Part shown: piece after piece, positions 29,065-39,277 of the stretch
Position numbering within the stretch: the first letter of the stretch is position 1
Layout of the letters: each line of letters starts with the position of its first letter
Assembly: GCF_025917315.1 (NCBI RefSeq)
Contig: NZ_CP080627.1
Coordinates: forward strand, 1,922,001 to 1,986,000
Direction: 5' to 3'
Source of the DNA: Halomonas qaidamensis
GTDB lineage: Bacteria; Pseudomonadota; Gammaproteobacteria; Pseudomonadales; Halomonadaceae
DNA length: 64,000 nucleotides
Notes under the pieces: model-generated
Seen by the model: the letters and a program-made list of their open reading frames with translations, nothing else
Database searches by the model: none
What the model was told of the DNA's origin: nothing
Program-made: the position numbers and the translations under genes

Positions 29065-31121
29065 CCCGTGACGGGCTCCCTAAACGTCAGCGACTCATTG
29101 GCCTATGGCTGTTACTAAGTGGTATCAGCCTACTGGGGGGCGCTATTTTTGCTGCCTGGCTGGATGCTCAGCTTTCGCCTACGGGCATTACCCGGGTAGC
29201 ACTCTGGCTGGGCAGTTTTTCCGGCGGTGCAACGATATTTTTAGTTGGCCTGCTACTAGAACGCATGCTGTTCACTCCCCTGCGTCATTTACAGGTACAG
29301 CTGGCCAGATTAGTAGCTAACCCAGATGCCCGTGATGAGCACCCGCCCGAGGGTTGGCTGAAAGGGCTTGGGCCTGACCTGCGCAGAGTGCGTGAAAGTT
29401 GGCGCGTTGACCGCAACCAACTGGCTACCGCTCACGCAGATGGTGCACGCAGTGCCGCCAAAATTCGTCGTGAATTAGAAACGCTACTGCAAGTACTCGA
29501 AACCCCCTTGTTACTATGTGACCACCATCGCCGTTTAATGCTATTCAATCAGGCTGCGGAAGACTTTTTCGTCGATAACACGGCGTTAGGCTTGGGTAAA
29601 CGCCTAGAAGCGCTACTGCCCGTTGCCAGCCTGCAACAAGCTCTTAGCCAGCTACCAGCGGATGGTTCACCTCGCGAGCTGCTTGCTCCCTGTGATAACC
29701 GCTGGTTAAAAGTTGTGTTACGCCGTGTGCCAGGCAGTGACGGCGAAACACTGCTAACGTTTAGCGATGCGACTGCATCCTGGTCAAATGAAATGGGGGT
29801 TCGAGCGGAACTTGCTACTAAGCTCCCCCTCTTACGCCAACATACGGCAAGCCTAACCAGCGCTGCGGATGCACTGATACAGCTGCGCCATAATGGCTCG
29901 GATAACCCTACATTACGCCAGCGGTTTGAACAGGTGATTCAAGAAGAGAGTGCCACTCTGGGGAATAATGTTGGTCAAATCGGGCAGCTATTGGACGATT
30001 TACAACATCAAGGTGAACGCCTGACCCCCATGTGGTCGAATGATTTCTGGCAAGCTTTAGATGAACGCTTAGATCCAGCACACCGGCTAATCACCCCCGT
30101 CGGTATGCCTGCATGGTTTAAAGGCGATGCACCGGCACTGATTGTTCTTTTTGATTCCTTAGTGAAACATCTTAATTCTCATCTTCCGGTTAGCCATTTT
30201 GAAGGTGAAATATGCCTTGGTAACAAGCGAGTTTATTTGGACTTAATTTGGCAAGGCAGCCCCTTACCAGAGCATGAGCTAGCGAAATGGCGGCGTCAGC
30301 CTCTGCCGTCGCTACCGCTTAATCCGCTGGTATCTGATGTGTTGCGCCAACATGCCAGCGATATTTGGAGCCTGGCTGACGATGATGCTGTTCATGCGCG
30401 CCTGCGTCTGCCGCTACCAGCCATGGATCGCGTTGGGGCACCACGAGAAACAGCACCTCCGCGCCCAGAGTTCCATGACTTCGGCATTGCTGACCTGCCT
30501 CCACCCGATGAAGAATTGGCTAACCGCACGTTACGTAGTCTTGAGGTAGTTGCATTTGATACCGAAACCACCGGCCTTGAGCTGCGCCGAGGGGATACGG
30601 TGATTAGTCTAGGGGCTTGTCGGGTGGTTAACGCACGTCTACTAGCCAGTGAAGTCTTTGATCAAAAAGTAGATCCAAAACGTCCCATACCTCCTAACAG
30701 TACGGCGATACACGGTTTAACTGATGCTGATGTAGCCGGTGCACCGCCCCTTGACATTGTTCTAACGCGCTTTCGAGATTACGTCGGTGAAGCGGTTCTA
30801 TTAGCGCATAATGCCGCGTTTGATATGCTCGCCATTACTAACAAGGGGGTTGTATTTGATCTGCCTGTCATTGATACCTTATTGATATCAAGAGCATTAG
30901 ACGAAGCATTAGATGGGCATGATTTAGATACGTTGGCCCAACGATACGACCTTACGTTTCCACCTGGCACTCGCCACACGGCGCTTGGGGACGCCCGTGT
31001 AACCGCTGAATTATGGCTAGCGTTGTTACCCCGGCTTGAAGCACGTGGCGTGGACACGTTAGAGCAGTTGCTAGCTCTGCAGGCCAATGCATTTGATCGC
31101 CAGGATGCCAGCGCCTCATGA
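29061..31121 (+). CDS. Membrane protein with PAS-like region and DnaQ-type 3'-5' exonuclease
   Basis: 686 residues. Two N-terminal helices (about 12-33 and 45-67) precede a HAMP-like linker. A PAS-like segment at about 140-230 ([21 protein letters not shown]) and a helical region resembling a degenerate histidine kinase follow. The C-terminal 190 residues are a DEDDh exonuclease like DNA polymerase III epsilon: D500-T-E502-TTGLE, HNAAFDM, and a final H-x4-D in [11 protein letters not shown]. No histidine-kinase H-box is visible. Such genes occur beside symporter-type kinases and DUF294 proteins in acetate-switch loci of other gammaproteobacteria. It is coupled at both ends by ATGA overlaps. 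The nucleic-acid target is unknown. Confidence 0.85.
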   Translation: MTRDGLPKRQRLIGLWLLLSGISLLGGAIFAAWLDAQLSPTGITRVALWLGSFSGGATIFLVGLLLERMLFTPLRHLQVQLARLVANPDARDEHPPEGWLKGLGPDLRRVRESWRVDRNQLATAHADGARSAAKIRRELETLLQVLETPLLLCDHHRRLMLFNQAAEDFFVDNTALGLGKRLEALLPVASLQQALSQLPADGSPRELLAPCDNRWLKVVLRRVPGSDGETLLTFSDATASWSNEMGVRAELATKLPLLRQHTASLTSAADALIQLRHNGSDNPTLRQRFEQVIQEESATLGNNVGQIGQLLDDLQHQGERLTPMWSNDFWQALDERLDPAHRLITPVGMPAWFKGDAPALIVLFDSLVKHLNSHLPVSHFEGEICLGNKRVYLDLIWQGSPLPEHELAKWRRQPLPSLPLNPLVSDVLRQHASDIWSLADDDAVHARLRLPLPAMDRVGAPRETAPPRPEFHDFGIADLPPPDEELANRTLRSLEVVAFDTETTGLELRRGDTVISLGACRVVNARLLASEVFDQKVDPKRPIPPNSTAIHGLTDADVAGAPPLDIVLTRFRDYVGEAVLLAHNAAFDMLAITNKGVVFDLPVIDTLLISRALDEALDGHDLDTLAQRYDLTFPPGTRHTALGDARVTAELWLALLPRLEARGVDTLEQLLALQANAFDRQDASAS

Positions 31122-31321
31122 AACAACCAGGCTCACGCAAACTAGAGCGTCTAATCGCGCTATTCGCAGTAGCTATCTTACTGTTCAGCCCCCCGCTGAT
31201 TATCATGGTTGACCAGCTCTCCTCTTTGCGTATGAGCTGGCTGCCGCTTTATCTCTTTATTGCTTGGGGCACAGTGATTGGCCTCACCGCATGGTTAATG
31301 GAACAACGGTCGGGTCGCTGA
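31118..31321 (+). CDS. 67-residue membrane protein of unknown function
   Basis: Two predicted membrane helices (about 12-32 and 41-59) with a basic N-terminus and a short basic tail, so both ends are probably cytoplasmic. It overlaps the exonuclease gene by four bases and ends two bases before the symporter-kinase gene. The position suggests it is an accessory subunit of that kinase. No family recognised. Confidence 0.75.
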   Translation: MKQPGSRKLERLIALFAVAILLFSPPLIIMVDQLSSLRMSWLPLYLFIAWGTVIGLTAWLMEQRSGR

Positions 31322-31323
31322 TC

Positions 31324-34080
31324 ATGCGCACAGATGCAGTTATCCTAGGAACAGCATTTGGCTATTTAGCGCTGCTATTTGTAGTCGCTGCCTGGGGTGA
31401 TCGTCGTGCCGAGCAAGGTCGATCATTAATTGGCTCACCTACGGTATATGCACTATCAATTGCAGTGTACTGCACTGCCTGGACGTTCTACGGAAGCGTA
31501 GGACGCGCAGCTGAGCATGGTCCCAGTTTCCTGCTTATTTATCTTGGGCCCACGCTGGCGATGCTCCTCGCCCCTGTCGTCATTCGTAAAATGGTCCGCA
31601 TTGCCGCCCGCCAGCGTATTACCTCCATCGCTGACTTTATTAGTGCTCGCTATGGCAAGAGCACCAGCTTAGGCGCTCTTGTCGCTCTGATGGCGCTTAT
31701 TTGTATAACGCCTTACATTGCCCTGCAGTTAAAAGCGATCACTGTTAGCCATGCGGTGCTAGTCAACTACCCCAATACAGCGGATACCACGCTAGTGGAT
31801 GAGCGTTTCTGGCTGGATAAATCGCTTTGGGTCGCTTTAGTACTTGCGGTATTTATTATTCTCTTCGGCACTCGCCATCTCGATGCAAGTGAGCGGCATG
31901 AGGGAATGGTCGCTGCCATTGCCTTAGAATCACTGGTGAAGCTAATTGCGTTCATGGCCGTCGGTATTTTTGTAGTATTTATGCTGTATGAAGGCCCCAG
32001 TGCATTATTTACCAGCGTTGCTACGATGCCTGACGTGGCAGAAAAAATGGGGCTAAGCAGTGTGCCAGGCGGCGCCACTGGCTGGGTCGGAATGCTAATC
32101 CTGGCCTTTTTAGCTTTTTTAACCCTGCCTCGTCAGTTCCAGGTGTTGGTGGTCGAAAATGTCGATGAACAGCATTTAGCCAGAGCGAGCTGGTTATTTC
32201 CGCTTTATATGCTGCTTATCAACCTGTTTGTTATTCCTATCGCCTTTGCTGGCCTTATGTTGGGTGCTAGCGCGGGTGATTCTGATAGCTTTGTGCTAAC
32301 CCTGCCCCTGTCTGCAGGGCTTGAAGGGTTACCCTTACTGGTATTTATCGGCGGTCTGTCAGCCGCCACTGGCATGGTGATTGTTGAAACAATTGCACTT
32401 TCTACCATGGTGAGTAATCAACTCGTCATGCCCTTACTACTTAGAACACAACGCCTTCACCTGAGCACGTCCGGCGAGCTGGCAGGCTGGCTGTTGGGTA
32501 TTCGCCGCATTGCTATTGTGCTGATTCTGCTGCTTGGCTATCTGTATCACGCGCTGATCGGGGACTCCTACAGTCTTGTTACTATCGGGCTTGTCTCGTT
32601 TGCGGGAGTGGCTCAATTCGCTCCTGCCCTGTTAATTGGCCTTTACTGGCGTAGCGCGACTCGCCAAGGGGCCACCGCTGGCTTAATTGCAGGCTTTTTA
32701 GTCTGGTGCTATACCTTACTGCTGCCAGGCTTTGCTCAATCTGGCTGGTTAGATGCAAGCTTTCTTACACAGGGGCCGTGGGGCATTTCATGGCTAATGC
32801 CTTACCGCCTATTTGGTCTGGAAGATTGGGATATTTATTCACACGCCCTGCTATGGAGCATGCTAGCGAATGTCGGTTTGCTGATTGGCGTGTCACTTTT
32901 TACCCGCCCTACGCCTCTCGAACAAACCCAAGCCGCCCTTTTCACTGAGGCGCTACACCCTAACTTGCAAACGACTTCTCTATGGAAGGGACAGACAACC
33001 CAAGGTGCCTTGAAAGAATTACTTATTCGCTATCTTGGTAACCAAGTCACACAACGCGTGTTTAATCAAAGCATTAATAAAAACGACTATCGCTCAGACG
33101 AACCAGCAACAGCCGATCTAATTACCCGTTCAGAGCAGGCGCTTGCAGGCTCTCTTGGCAGTGCATCAGCGCGCGTACTGATCAACTCAGTGGTCCGTGG
33201 AGAAGCACTAGACCTTGAGTCGATTTTAAGTATTTTAGACACCACCTCTCAAACTCTAGAATACAATCGTCGGCTCGAGCAAAAATCTCAAGAACTCTTA
33301 GCAGTGAGTGACGAGCTACGCAGTGCCAATGAGCAGCTACGCGAGCTAGATCGCTTGAAAGATGAGTTTGTCGCCATGGTGAGTCATGAGCTGCGAACCC
33401 CGCTCACGTCAATACGGGCCTTTGCTGAAATATTACGCGATAGCGAACAACTACCCGATGAAAAACGCCAACATTTTCTGGGAGTTATTGTCCATGAGAG
33501 CCAGCGCCTTTCGCGCCTGATCGAAGAAATTCTTGACCTGGCGCGTTTAGAGAGCGGTCGCTTGACGCTTCACCCTGTCACCCTTGACCTGGCTGCCCTA
33601 GCGAGGCAAAGCATCGATGCAGTTGCCCGCTTACATGAAGATCGAGGTATTACCCTTGATATCAGTTTAGAGGCTGACCCTGCCATGGTGGTCGGTGACC
33701 AGGACCGCTTGGAGCAAGTCATTATTAATTTGCTGGATAACGCCAGTAAATTTGCCGACCGACAGCAACCTCAAGTGCGGCTGGCACTTTATCGGCACCG
33801 TAATCATTTTCGATTAAGCGTTGAAGATAACGGGCCGGGTATCAGCGCTGACGAACGTGAGCGCGTGTTTGAGAAATTTCATCAAATACAGCAAAGCGGT
33901 GAGACTCCGCGCGGACGACCCAAAGGTAGCGGGCTAGGCTTACCTATTAGTCGCGGTATTATTGCTCACCTTGGTGGAAGACTTTGGGTGGAAGACGCTA
34001 AAACTCTCGGTGGTGCCTGCTTAACCCTAGAACTGCCAGCAGCGCCCAGCGAGTCTACTCCGCAAACAGCCCCGGAATAA
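31324..34080 (+). CDS. Sodium/solute symporter-type sensor histidine kinase (CrbS/CbrA-like)
   Basis: 918 residues. The first ~590 form a sodium:solute symporter domain with about 13 helices. A coiled-coil linker (about 640-680) leads to a histidine kinase with H688 in the H-box (SHELRTPLTSIR), an N-box (QVIINLLDNASKFA), G1 (DNGPGIS) and G2 (GSGLGLPISRG). No receiver domain is present; a stand-alone receiver is encoded first in the operon. Relatives (CbrA, CrbS/MxtR) link substrate transport or acetate sensing to gene control. The N-terminus starts at MRTDAVILGTAFGYL; an upstream in-frame reading was dropped as it overlaps the previous gene. Substrate is inferred only by family. Confidence 0.92.
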   Translation: MRTDAVILGTAFGYLALLFVVAAWGDRRAEQGRSLIGSPTVYALSIAVYCTAWTFYGSVGRAAEHGPSFLLIYLGPTLAMLLAPVVIRKMVRIAARQRITSIADFISARYGKSTSLGALVALMALICITPYIALQLKAITVSHAVLVNYPNTADTTLVDERFWLDKSLWVALVLAVFIILFGTRHLDASERHEGMVAAIALESLVKLIAFMAVGIFVVFMLYEGPSALFTSVATMPDVAEKMGLSSVPGGATGWVGMLILAFLAFLTLPRQFQVLVVENVDEQHLARASWLFPLYMLLINLFVIPIAFAGLMLGASAGDSDSFVLTLPLSAGLEGLPLLVFIGGLSAATGMVIVETIALSTMVSNQLVMPLLLRTQRLHLSTSGELAGWLLGIRRIAIVLILLLGYLYHALIGDSYSLVTIGLVSFAGVAQFAPALLIGLYWRSATRQGATAGLIAGFLVWCYTLLLPGFAQSGWLDASFLTQGPWGISWLMPYRLFGLEDWDIYSHALLWSMLANVGLLIGVSLFTRPTPLEQTQAALFTEALHPNLQTTSLWKGQTTQGALKELLIRYLGNQVTQRVFNQSINKNDYRSDEPATADLITRSEQALAGSLGSASARVLINSVVRGEALDLESILSILDTTSQTLEYNRRLEQKSQELLAVSDELRSANEQLRELDRLKDEFVAMVSHELRTPLTSIRAFAEILRDSEQLPDEKRQHFLGVIVHESQRLSRLIEEILDLARLESGRLTLHPVTLDLAALARQSIDAVARLHEDRGITLDISLEADPAMVVGDQDRLEQVIINLLDNASKFADRQQPQVRLALYRHRNHFRLSVEDNGPGISADERERVFEKFHQIQQSGETPRGRPKGSGLGLPISRGIIAHLGGRLWVEDAKTLGGACLTLELPAAPSESTPQTAPE

Positions 34081-34083
34081 TCG

Positions 34084-35211
34084 CTATAAACGCTTTACCT
34101 GATTAACAAACGCCTTGATCTGCTGCAAATCAAACTTCAGTAGTAGTCGTTCATCATCACGAAGACGACGCAGATCCACCCAGCCGTCGGCTGTCTGCCC
34201 GTGCGACTTATTATGGCGTTGTTGCTCTAGAAGCAAGTGCTGCATCCGATTAAAAGCAGCTAACAGTAAGGCAGATTGCTCCTTCGTCAATGCACGAGTG
34301 AAATGGGCGAGTGCCGTTAGCCGTTCACGTGTGCCTATCTCACTTCGCTGGTAGCGAACACAGAGTAAACGGGCAGCGCTAATTAAGGGCATCAATCCTT
34401 GGTGCTTAAGATCGATTGCTTGGTCATAAGGAGCAGCTAATCCAGGATGTGAGGCAATGCGTCCAAACCGATCAAGCGCTACCGGCAACTCATCTAGCAA
34501 TGCCACCATTTCATTCATAAACAAGGGGGCGCTTGAGAGAGTTGAACGCACCTGCTGGCCTAACGCTTCAGCAAGCTCAGCATTCCCTGCCACAGGATAA
34601 AAATCGAGCCATATATTGGTTTGCTGCACTCGCTTAACCTGTCGGTCAGCACTCCAAATTTCAAATTGTTGCTGCCATTCGCTCAAGCGCTTGCGCCACA
34701 TTGGCCAACGCGCCATGACATGACCACGGCAAAGGGGAATGCCTGCTGCATCAAGATGCTGTGTAAAACGTTCACCTAGCGCCTGAAAATAACCATCAAC
34801 TTCAACATGTCGAGCGTCAGGGTAGTCGTCAATAATCAGCGCATTGTCTTGATCAGGACCCAATAAGCTTTCAAAGCGAGCCGCCGAACCAAGCGTGAGC
34901 ACACAAAAATCTACTGGCGGCTTCCCCCATCCTTGCGCCTGCATCTCATCCAGTGCCATTGCAATCGATTGGCGATAAAGCCAAGCGATGTGGTCACTAA
35001 TGAGTTCGCTAATACGCCAAGCAGGCAAGTCATAACGCACTAGCGTCTCAACAAAAGAGAGCTGTGCGGCATAGGCGTCAGATAAGGATGGACTGAAGAT
35101 AGTGGCATTCGCGCGAAAATCGCGAAGTGAAGCAGTTAGCGCCGATGTATCCAATAAGCCATCATCACTAACTAAGGAGCGCCAAGGTGAAGCCCGGTAT
35201 ACGATGCGCAT
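34084..35211 (-). CDS. DUF294-type putative nucleotidyltransferase
   Basis: 375 residues. The motif LTLGSAARFESLLGPDQDNALIID (about residues 105-127) is the nucleotidyltransferase-like signature G-S-x-x-R-x-E...D-Q-D-N seen in DUF294 proteins, usually next to CBS and cyclic-nucleotide-binding domains; those domains are missing here. A second DUF294 part follows (about 240-360). It faces the symporter-kinase gene end to end, three bases apart, a common pairing near acetate-regulatory kinases. It could transfer a nucleotide to a protein, but the target is unknown. Confidence 0.85.
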   Translation of the reverse strand: MRIVYRASPWRSLVSDDGLLDTSALTASLRDFRANATIFSPSLSDAYAAQLSFVETLVRYDLPAWRISELISDHIAWLYRQSIAMALDEMQAQGWGKPPVDFCVLTLGSAARFESLLGPDQDNALIIDDYPDARHVEVDGYFQALGERFTQHLDAAGIPLCRGHVMARWPMWRKRLSEWQQQFEIWSADRQVKRVQQTNIWLDFYPVAGNAELAEALGQQVRSTLSSAPLFMNEMVALLDELPVALDRFGRIASHPGLAAPYDQAIDLKHQGLMPLISAARLLCVRYQRSEIGTRERLTALAHFTRALTKEQSALLLAAFNRMQHLLLEQQRHNKSHGQTADGWVDLRRLRDDERLLLKFDLQQIKAFVNQVKRL

Positions 35212-35245
35212 ACGCTACTCCTTAACGAAACGTAAAGCAGACTGG

Positions 35246-35572
35246 CTAGGCTTCGCTAGCGTTACGAGGATCCGGTGCAAACATCTCCTCACCCACCTCG
35301 TCAATAAAGCGCTGCGCCTTAGCAATCATCATCGCATCGCAAGCGTCTCGACCCGGCAGCATATCAGAACGTTCGAAGCGATGTTCATGGGTTACCCCCT
35401 CGCTATCTATCTTACGAATCCAGCCACTCACCCGAAATTGTCCACTCTGATTATCAGGCTGAGACACAATTAAATAATCTTTATATTCAACCGGCTCAGC
35501 TGCTTTGGTGTTTCCTTCCGTGACATCCTTATCGGCGCCACCCAACAGGCCAGAAAATAGTTTTTTAAACAT
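35246..35572 (-). CDS. HlyU-family protein
   Basis: 108 residues. The pattern PVEYKDYLI...GQFRVSGWI...HEHRFERSDMLPGRDACDAM is typical of HlyU-like proteins, annotated as transcriptional regulators after an unrelated-looking Vibrio name. No helix-turn-helix is obvious, so the regulator label may be misleading. The start at MFKKLFSGLLGG has GGGAGAG upstream; a longer reading extends over the argG terminator and was rejected. It follows argG and is separated from it by a terminator. Confidence 0.85.
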   Translation of the reverse strand: MFKKLFSGLLGGADKDVTEGNTKAAEPVEYKDYLIVSQPDNQSGQFRVSGWIRKIDSEGVTHEHRFERSDMLPGRDACDAMMIAKAQRFIDEVGEEMFAPDPRNASEA

Positions 35573-35587
35573 TCGCTCTCCCTCAAC

Positions 35588-35618
35588 GTAAAAGCGGCCA
35601 GGATAGACCTGACCGCTT
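35588..35618 (-). terminator. Terminator of argG
   Basis: On the minus strand AAGCGGTCAGG / CCTGGCCGCTT (one mismatch) with a five-base loop is followed by TTTACG. It lies about 10 bases after the argG stop. Confidence 0.7.
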
Positions 35619-35625
35619 AACATGC

Positions 35626-36846
35626 TTAGCTCTGTTGACGACCTTTACCGGCAGCAATCCGCAGACGCAATGCGTTCAGCTTGATAAAGCCTTCTGCGTC
35701 TTTTTGATCGTAGGCACCTGCATCATCTTCAAACGTTGCAATCGACTCATCAAACAACGACTGTTCAGACTTGCGTCCCACAACCGTTGCATTGCCTTTA
35801 TAGAGCTTCATGCGCACAACGCCCGCGACGTTTTTCTGTGTTTCATCGATCGCCGCTTGCAGCATACGACGCTCGGGGCTCCACCAATAACCGTTATAGA
35901 TCACTTCTGCATACTTGGGCATTAGCTGATCTTTCAGGTGCGCTTCTTCACGGTCAAGGGTCAGCGACTCAATGGCGCGGTGAGCGCGAAGCATTATTGT
36001 GCCACCAGGCGTTTCGTAACAACCACGTGACTTCATACCGACATAGCGGTTTTCAACGATATCTAGACGGCCAATACCGTTATCGCCACCCAGCTTGTTG
36101 AGCTTTTCCAGCACTTCATGAGGCTTGAGCGCTTCGCCGTCGATGGCCACAATATCGCCATTCTCAAACGTCAGCTCTACGTAAGTCGGCTGCTCAGGTG
36201 CGGCTTCAGGAGAAACGCTCCAACGCCACATATCTTCTTCTGCTTCGGCCCATGGATCTTCCAAAATGCCGCCTTCATAAGAAATATGCAGCAGGTTGGC
36301 ATCCATAGAGTACGGAGATTTTTTCTTTTTATTAGAAAAATCAACAGGAATTTTGTGCTCTTCACAGTAGGCCATCAACTTCTCACGAGAAGTCAAATCC
36401 CACAAACGCCAAGGAGCAATAACCTTTACGCCAGGTTTGAGCGCGTAGCCACCCAATTCAAAACGAACCTGATCATTACCTTTGCCCGTTGCACCGTGAG
36501 AAATGGCATCAGCGCCCGTCTCATTAGCAATTTCAATCAAGCGCTTGGCAATTAAAGGGCGCGCAATAGACGTACCTAGTAAGTACTCGCCTTCATAAAT
36601 GGTGTTCGCCCGAAACATGGGGAAAACATAGTCACGAACAAACTCTTCGCGAAGGTCTTCAATATAGATCTCTTTAACACCCAGTGCTTGAGCCTTGGCG
36701 CGTGCGGGCTCGACTTCTTCACCTTGACCGATGTCGGCTGTAAAGGTCACTACCTCGCAGTTGTAGGTCTCTTGCAACCACTTAACGATAACGGATGTGT
36801 CCAGGCCGCCTGAATACGCCAGCACAACCTTTTTGACATCGGACAT
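35626..36846 (-). CDS. argG: Argininosuccinate synthase
   Basis: 406 residues, the standard length. The ATP-pyrophosphatase loop [10 protein letters not shown] is at about 10-19, followed by [13 protein letters not shown] (about 116-128). It joins citrulline and aspartate in arginine synthesis. The chosen ATG (36846) has AAGGAG upstream; an in-frame extension of 37 residues is rejected. Codons and sequence are unremarkable. It is monocistronic by its terminator, and transcribed away from rnt. Confidence 0.97.
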   Translation of the reverse strand: MSDVKKVVLAYSGGLDTSVIVKWLQETYNCEVVTFTADIGQGEEVEPARAKAQALGVKEIYIEDLREEFVRDYVFPMFRANTIYEGEYLLGTSIARPLIAKRLIEIANETGADAISHGATGKGNDQVRFELGGYALKPGVKVIAPWRLWDLTSREKLMAYCEEHKIPVDFSNKKKKSPYSMDANLLHISYEGGILEDPWAEAEEDMWRWSVSPEAAPEQPTYVELTFENGDIVAIDGEALKPHEVLEKLNKLGGDNGIGRLDIVENRYVGMKSRGCYETPGGTIMLRAHRAIESLTLDREEAHLKDQLMPKYAEVIYNGYWWSPERRMLQAAIDETQKNVAGVVRMKLYKGNATVVGRKSEQSLFDESIATFEDDAGAYDQKDAEGFIKLNALRLRIAAGKGRQQS

Positions 36847-37055
36847 TCTTTGCTCCTTGTTTATGAAAAGTAGTTCACCAAACAACACCGCGCTGGGCGC
36901 AGTGCAATAACATAAACTACGAGTATAGCGCTCTCGATGCTCAGCGAATACCGTCAACGACGCCTTAGGGGTAAAGCTGCTAGAATCATACCCAGCAAAG
37001 GGGTTGCTTAAACCGCTTATTCTGACTAATTACTCGCTTTACTAAGGAGAGCTGC

Positions 37056-37724
37056 ATGAGCGAGGCATTTGCCCGCGAATTGATGGCACAACGTTTTCGC
37101 AGTTATCTGCCGGTTGTCATCGATTTAGAAACGGGAGGGTTTAACGCCCAAAGTGACGCAGTACTTGAAATTGCCGCGGTGACGCTCACTATGGATCCTG
37201 ACGGTAATTTATTACCTGACGCCACTTATGCGTACCATATTCACCCGTTTGAAGGCGCAAACGTTGAACAGTCTGCCCTCGATTTCACAGGCATTAATCT
37301 TGACGATCCACTGCGTCGTCAAGTGGCGCTAAGTGAATCTGAAGCGCTAGGTGAAATTTTTCGCCCTATCAGAAAATCAATCAAAGCACACGGCTGCTCA
37401 CGGGCAATACTTGTTGGTCATAATGCCGCCTTTGATCAGGGTTTTCTCAACGCGGCAGCGAATCGCTGTAACGTAAAACGCAACCCATTCCACCCTTTTT
37501 CCAGCTTTGATACTGCAACCTTGGCGGGCTTTGTATACGGTCAAACCGTACTTGCTCGTGCGTGCCGTGCAGCAGGTATTGAATTTGATAACAAATCTGC
37601 CCACTCCGCCCGCTATGATACCGAACGCACAGCTGAACTCTTTTGTGCCATGGTTAACCGCTATAAAGACTTAGGCGGGTGGCGATTAGCCCAGCAGGAG
37701 CAAGAGCTGGACGATACCGAGTAG
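37056..37724 (+). CDS. rnt: Ribonuclease T
   Basis: 222 residues. DEDDh exonuclease: IDLETGGFN (D and E at about 23 and 25), [16 protein letters not shown], and [10 protein letters not shown] near the end. It trims 3' ends of tRNA and other stable RNAs. The start has AAGGAG upstream. It lies between divergent argG and the pfp gene, with a hairpin past its stop. Confidence 0.95.
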   Translation: MSEAFARELMAQRFRSYLPVVIDLETGGFNAQSDAVLEIAAVTLTMDPDGNLLPDATYAYHIHPFEGANVEQSALDFTGINLDDPLRRQVALSESEALGEIFRPIRKSIKAHGCSRAILVGHNAAFDQGFLNAAANRCNVKRNPFHPFSSFDTATLAGFVYGQTVLARACRAAGIEFDNKSAHSARYDTERTAELFCAMVNRYKDLGGWRLAQQEQELDDTE

Positions 37725-37807
37725 CATGCTACCAAGATGCACCTGCAGTGGCTTTGCGCTAAACTTCGCGGCAGCTACATGTTATGCGGTGTACGCAGTT
37801 AATTTGT

Positions 37808-37834
37808 AAACGCGTGTCTGAAAGACACGCGTTT
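37808..37834 (+). terminator. Perfect 12-bp hairpin between rnt and pfp (candidate rnt terminator)
   Basis: The stem AAACGCGTGTCT / AGACACGCGTTT has a three-base loop. The T-run is only three, so it may work as a terminator or as a structured leader element. Confidence 0.55.
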
Positions 37835-37855
37835 CAACACGCACCACGATCACTA

Positions 37856-37886
37856 CAAGCAAAGGAAAGTCATTTTCCTTTGCTTG
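37856..37886 (+). promoter_or_regulatory. Perfect 13-bp hairpin 44 bases upstream of pfp
   Basis: The stem CAAGCAAAGGAAA / TTTCCTTTGCTTG closes a five-base loop. It follows the previous hairpin by 21 bases and precedes the pfp start. Lacking a T-run, it looks like a leader or operator structure rather than a terminator. Confidence 0.5.
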
Positions 37887-37929
37887 AATACTGTTTTAAC
37901 TACCCGTTTTCAGGAGATGAGACGTTTCC

Positions 37930-39189
37930 ATGGCCCAGCATAATGCCTTTTACGCCCAGTCCGGTGGCGTTACCGCCGTCATCAATGCCAGCGCCTGCGG
38001 CGTTATCGAAGCTTGCAGGCAAGCGCCCGACCAGATTGGCAAGGTCTATGCCGGTCATAACGGCATTATCGGTGCCTTGACAGAAGATCTCATCGATGTG
38101 ACCCAAGAGAGCGATGAATCCATCGCTGCCTTGCGCCATACACCTGGCGGTGCGTTTGGCTCCTGCCGTTATAAGTTGAAAGATATTGATACTCACCGTG
38201 CCCAATATGAGCGCTTGATCGAGGTCTTTAAAGCCCACGATATTCGTTACTTCTTTTATAATGGCGGCGGCGATAGCGCAGACACCTGCCTTAAAGTGTC
38301 CCAACTTTCAGAAAAGCTAGGCTACCCGTTAACAGCAATCCATGTACCGAAAACTGTTGATAATGACCTGCCTATTACCGATAACAGCCCCGGGTTTGGT
38401 AGCGTTGCCAAATATATTGCTACCTCTACACTTGAAGCTTCGCTAGATATTGCGTCCATGTGTGCCACATCTACTAAGGTATTCGTCCTTGAAGTGATGG
38501 GTCGTCATGCTGGCTGGATTGCAGCGGCGGGCGGTTTAGCGGGAGAAAGTGAAGGCGAGCCACCACACTTGATTATCTTCCCTGAGGTTTCTTTTGATCG
38601 GAAAGCGGTCATGGCCCGCGTTGAAGAGTGCGTCCAGAAGTATGGTTATTGTGTCATCGTTGTTTCTGAAGGTGCGCGCTATGAAGATGGCACCTTCCTT
38701 GCTGATGCGGGCAATACCGATGCCTTTGGCCACCGCCAACTAGGTGGCGTGGCACCAACGCTTGCGGGCATGGTGAAGCAAGACCTTGGTTATAAGTACC
38801 ACTGGGCAGTGGCCGATTATTTGCAGCGTGCGGCGCGGCACCTAGCGTCTAAAACCGACGTTGAGCAAGCCTATGCCGTAGGCCGCGAGGCAGTCACCTT
38901 AGCGCTTGCTGGCAAAAATGCCATGATGCCCGCCATACGCCGTATTTCACAGTCTCCCTATCAGTGGGACGTGATCTCGGCCCCGCTGTCACAAGTGGCT
39001 AACCAAGAAAAGTTCATGCCGCGGGATTTTATCAGCGAAAACGGCTTTGCAATCACACCCGCCTGCCGAGACTACCTCTCTCCGCTTATTCAGGGTGAAG
39101 ATTTCCCACCGTTCGAAAATGGCCTACCCAAAGTAGCTAAACTGAAGCTTGCAAAAGTGGAACGAAAGCTGCCTACCTTCACGCTATAG
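37930..39189 (+). CDS. pfp: Pyrophosphate-dependent 6-phosphofructokinase
   Basis: 419 residues. The donor-site motif N-G-G-G-D-S (111-116) has Asp where ATP-dependent enzymes have Gly, and PKTVDND (140-146) has Lys in place of Gly in PGTIDND; both features mark PPi specificity. The substrate motif MGRHAGWIAAAGGLA is present. The reaction, fructose-6-phosphate + PPi to fructose-1,6-bisphosphate + Pi, is reversible, so it can also run toward gluconeogenesis. GAGATGAGACG precedes the ATG. The presence of an inorganic pyrophosphatase 2 kb away would compete for PPi. Confidence 0.92.
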   Translation: MAQHNAFYAQSGGVTAVINASACGVIEACRQAPDQIGKVYAGHNGIIGALTEDLIDVTQESDESIAALRHTPGGAFGSCRYKLKDIDTHRAQYERLIEVFKAHDIRYFFYNGGGDSADTCLKVSQLSEKLGYPLTAIHVPKTVDNDLPITDNSPGFGSVAKYIATSTLEASLDIASMCATSTKVFVLEVMGRHAGWIAAAGGLAGESEGEPPHLIIFPEVSFDRKAVMARVEECVQKYGYCVIVVSEGARYEDGTFLADAGNTDAFGHRQLGGVAPTLAGMVKQDLGYKYHWAVADYLQRAARHLASKTDVEQAYAVGREAVTLALAGKNAMMPAIRRISQSPYQWDVISAPLSQVANQEKFMPRDFISENGFAITPACRDYLSPLIQGEDFPPFENGLPKVAKLKLAKVERKLPTFTL

Positions 39190-39205
39190 GCGTTTAGCGT
39201 GCTGC

Positions 39206-39245
39206 AAAAACGCGGCGATGAAATTATTCATCGCCGCGTTTTTAA
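39206..39245 (+). terminator. Terminator of pfp (works both ways)
   Basis: A 16-bp stem (AAAAACGCGGCGATGA / TCATCGCCGCGTTTTT) closes a short AT loop, 16 bases past the pfp stop and before the convergent phosphatase-kinase gene. Confidence 0.9.
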
Positions 39246-39277
39246 TGGCTGTCGTTTAGTAATTGAACAACCTTTAT

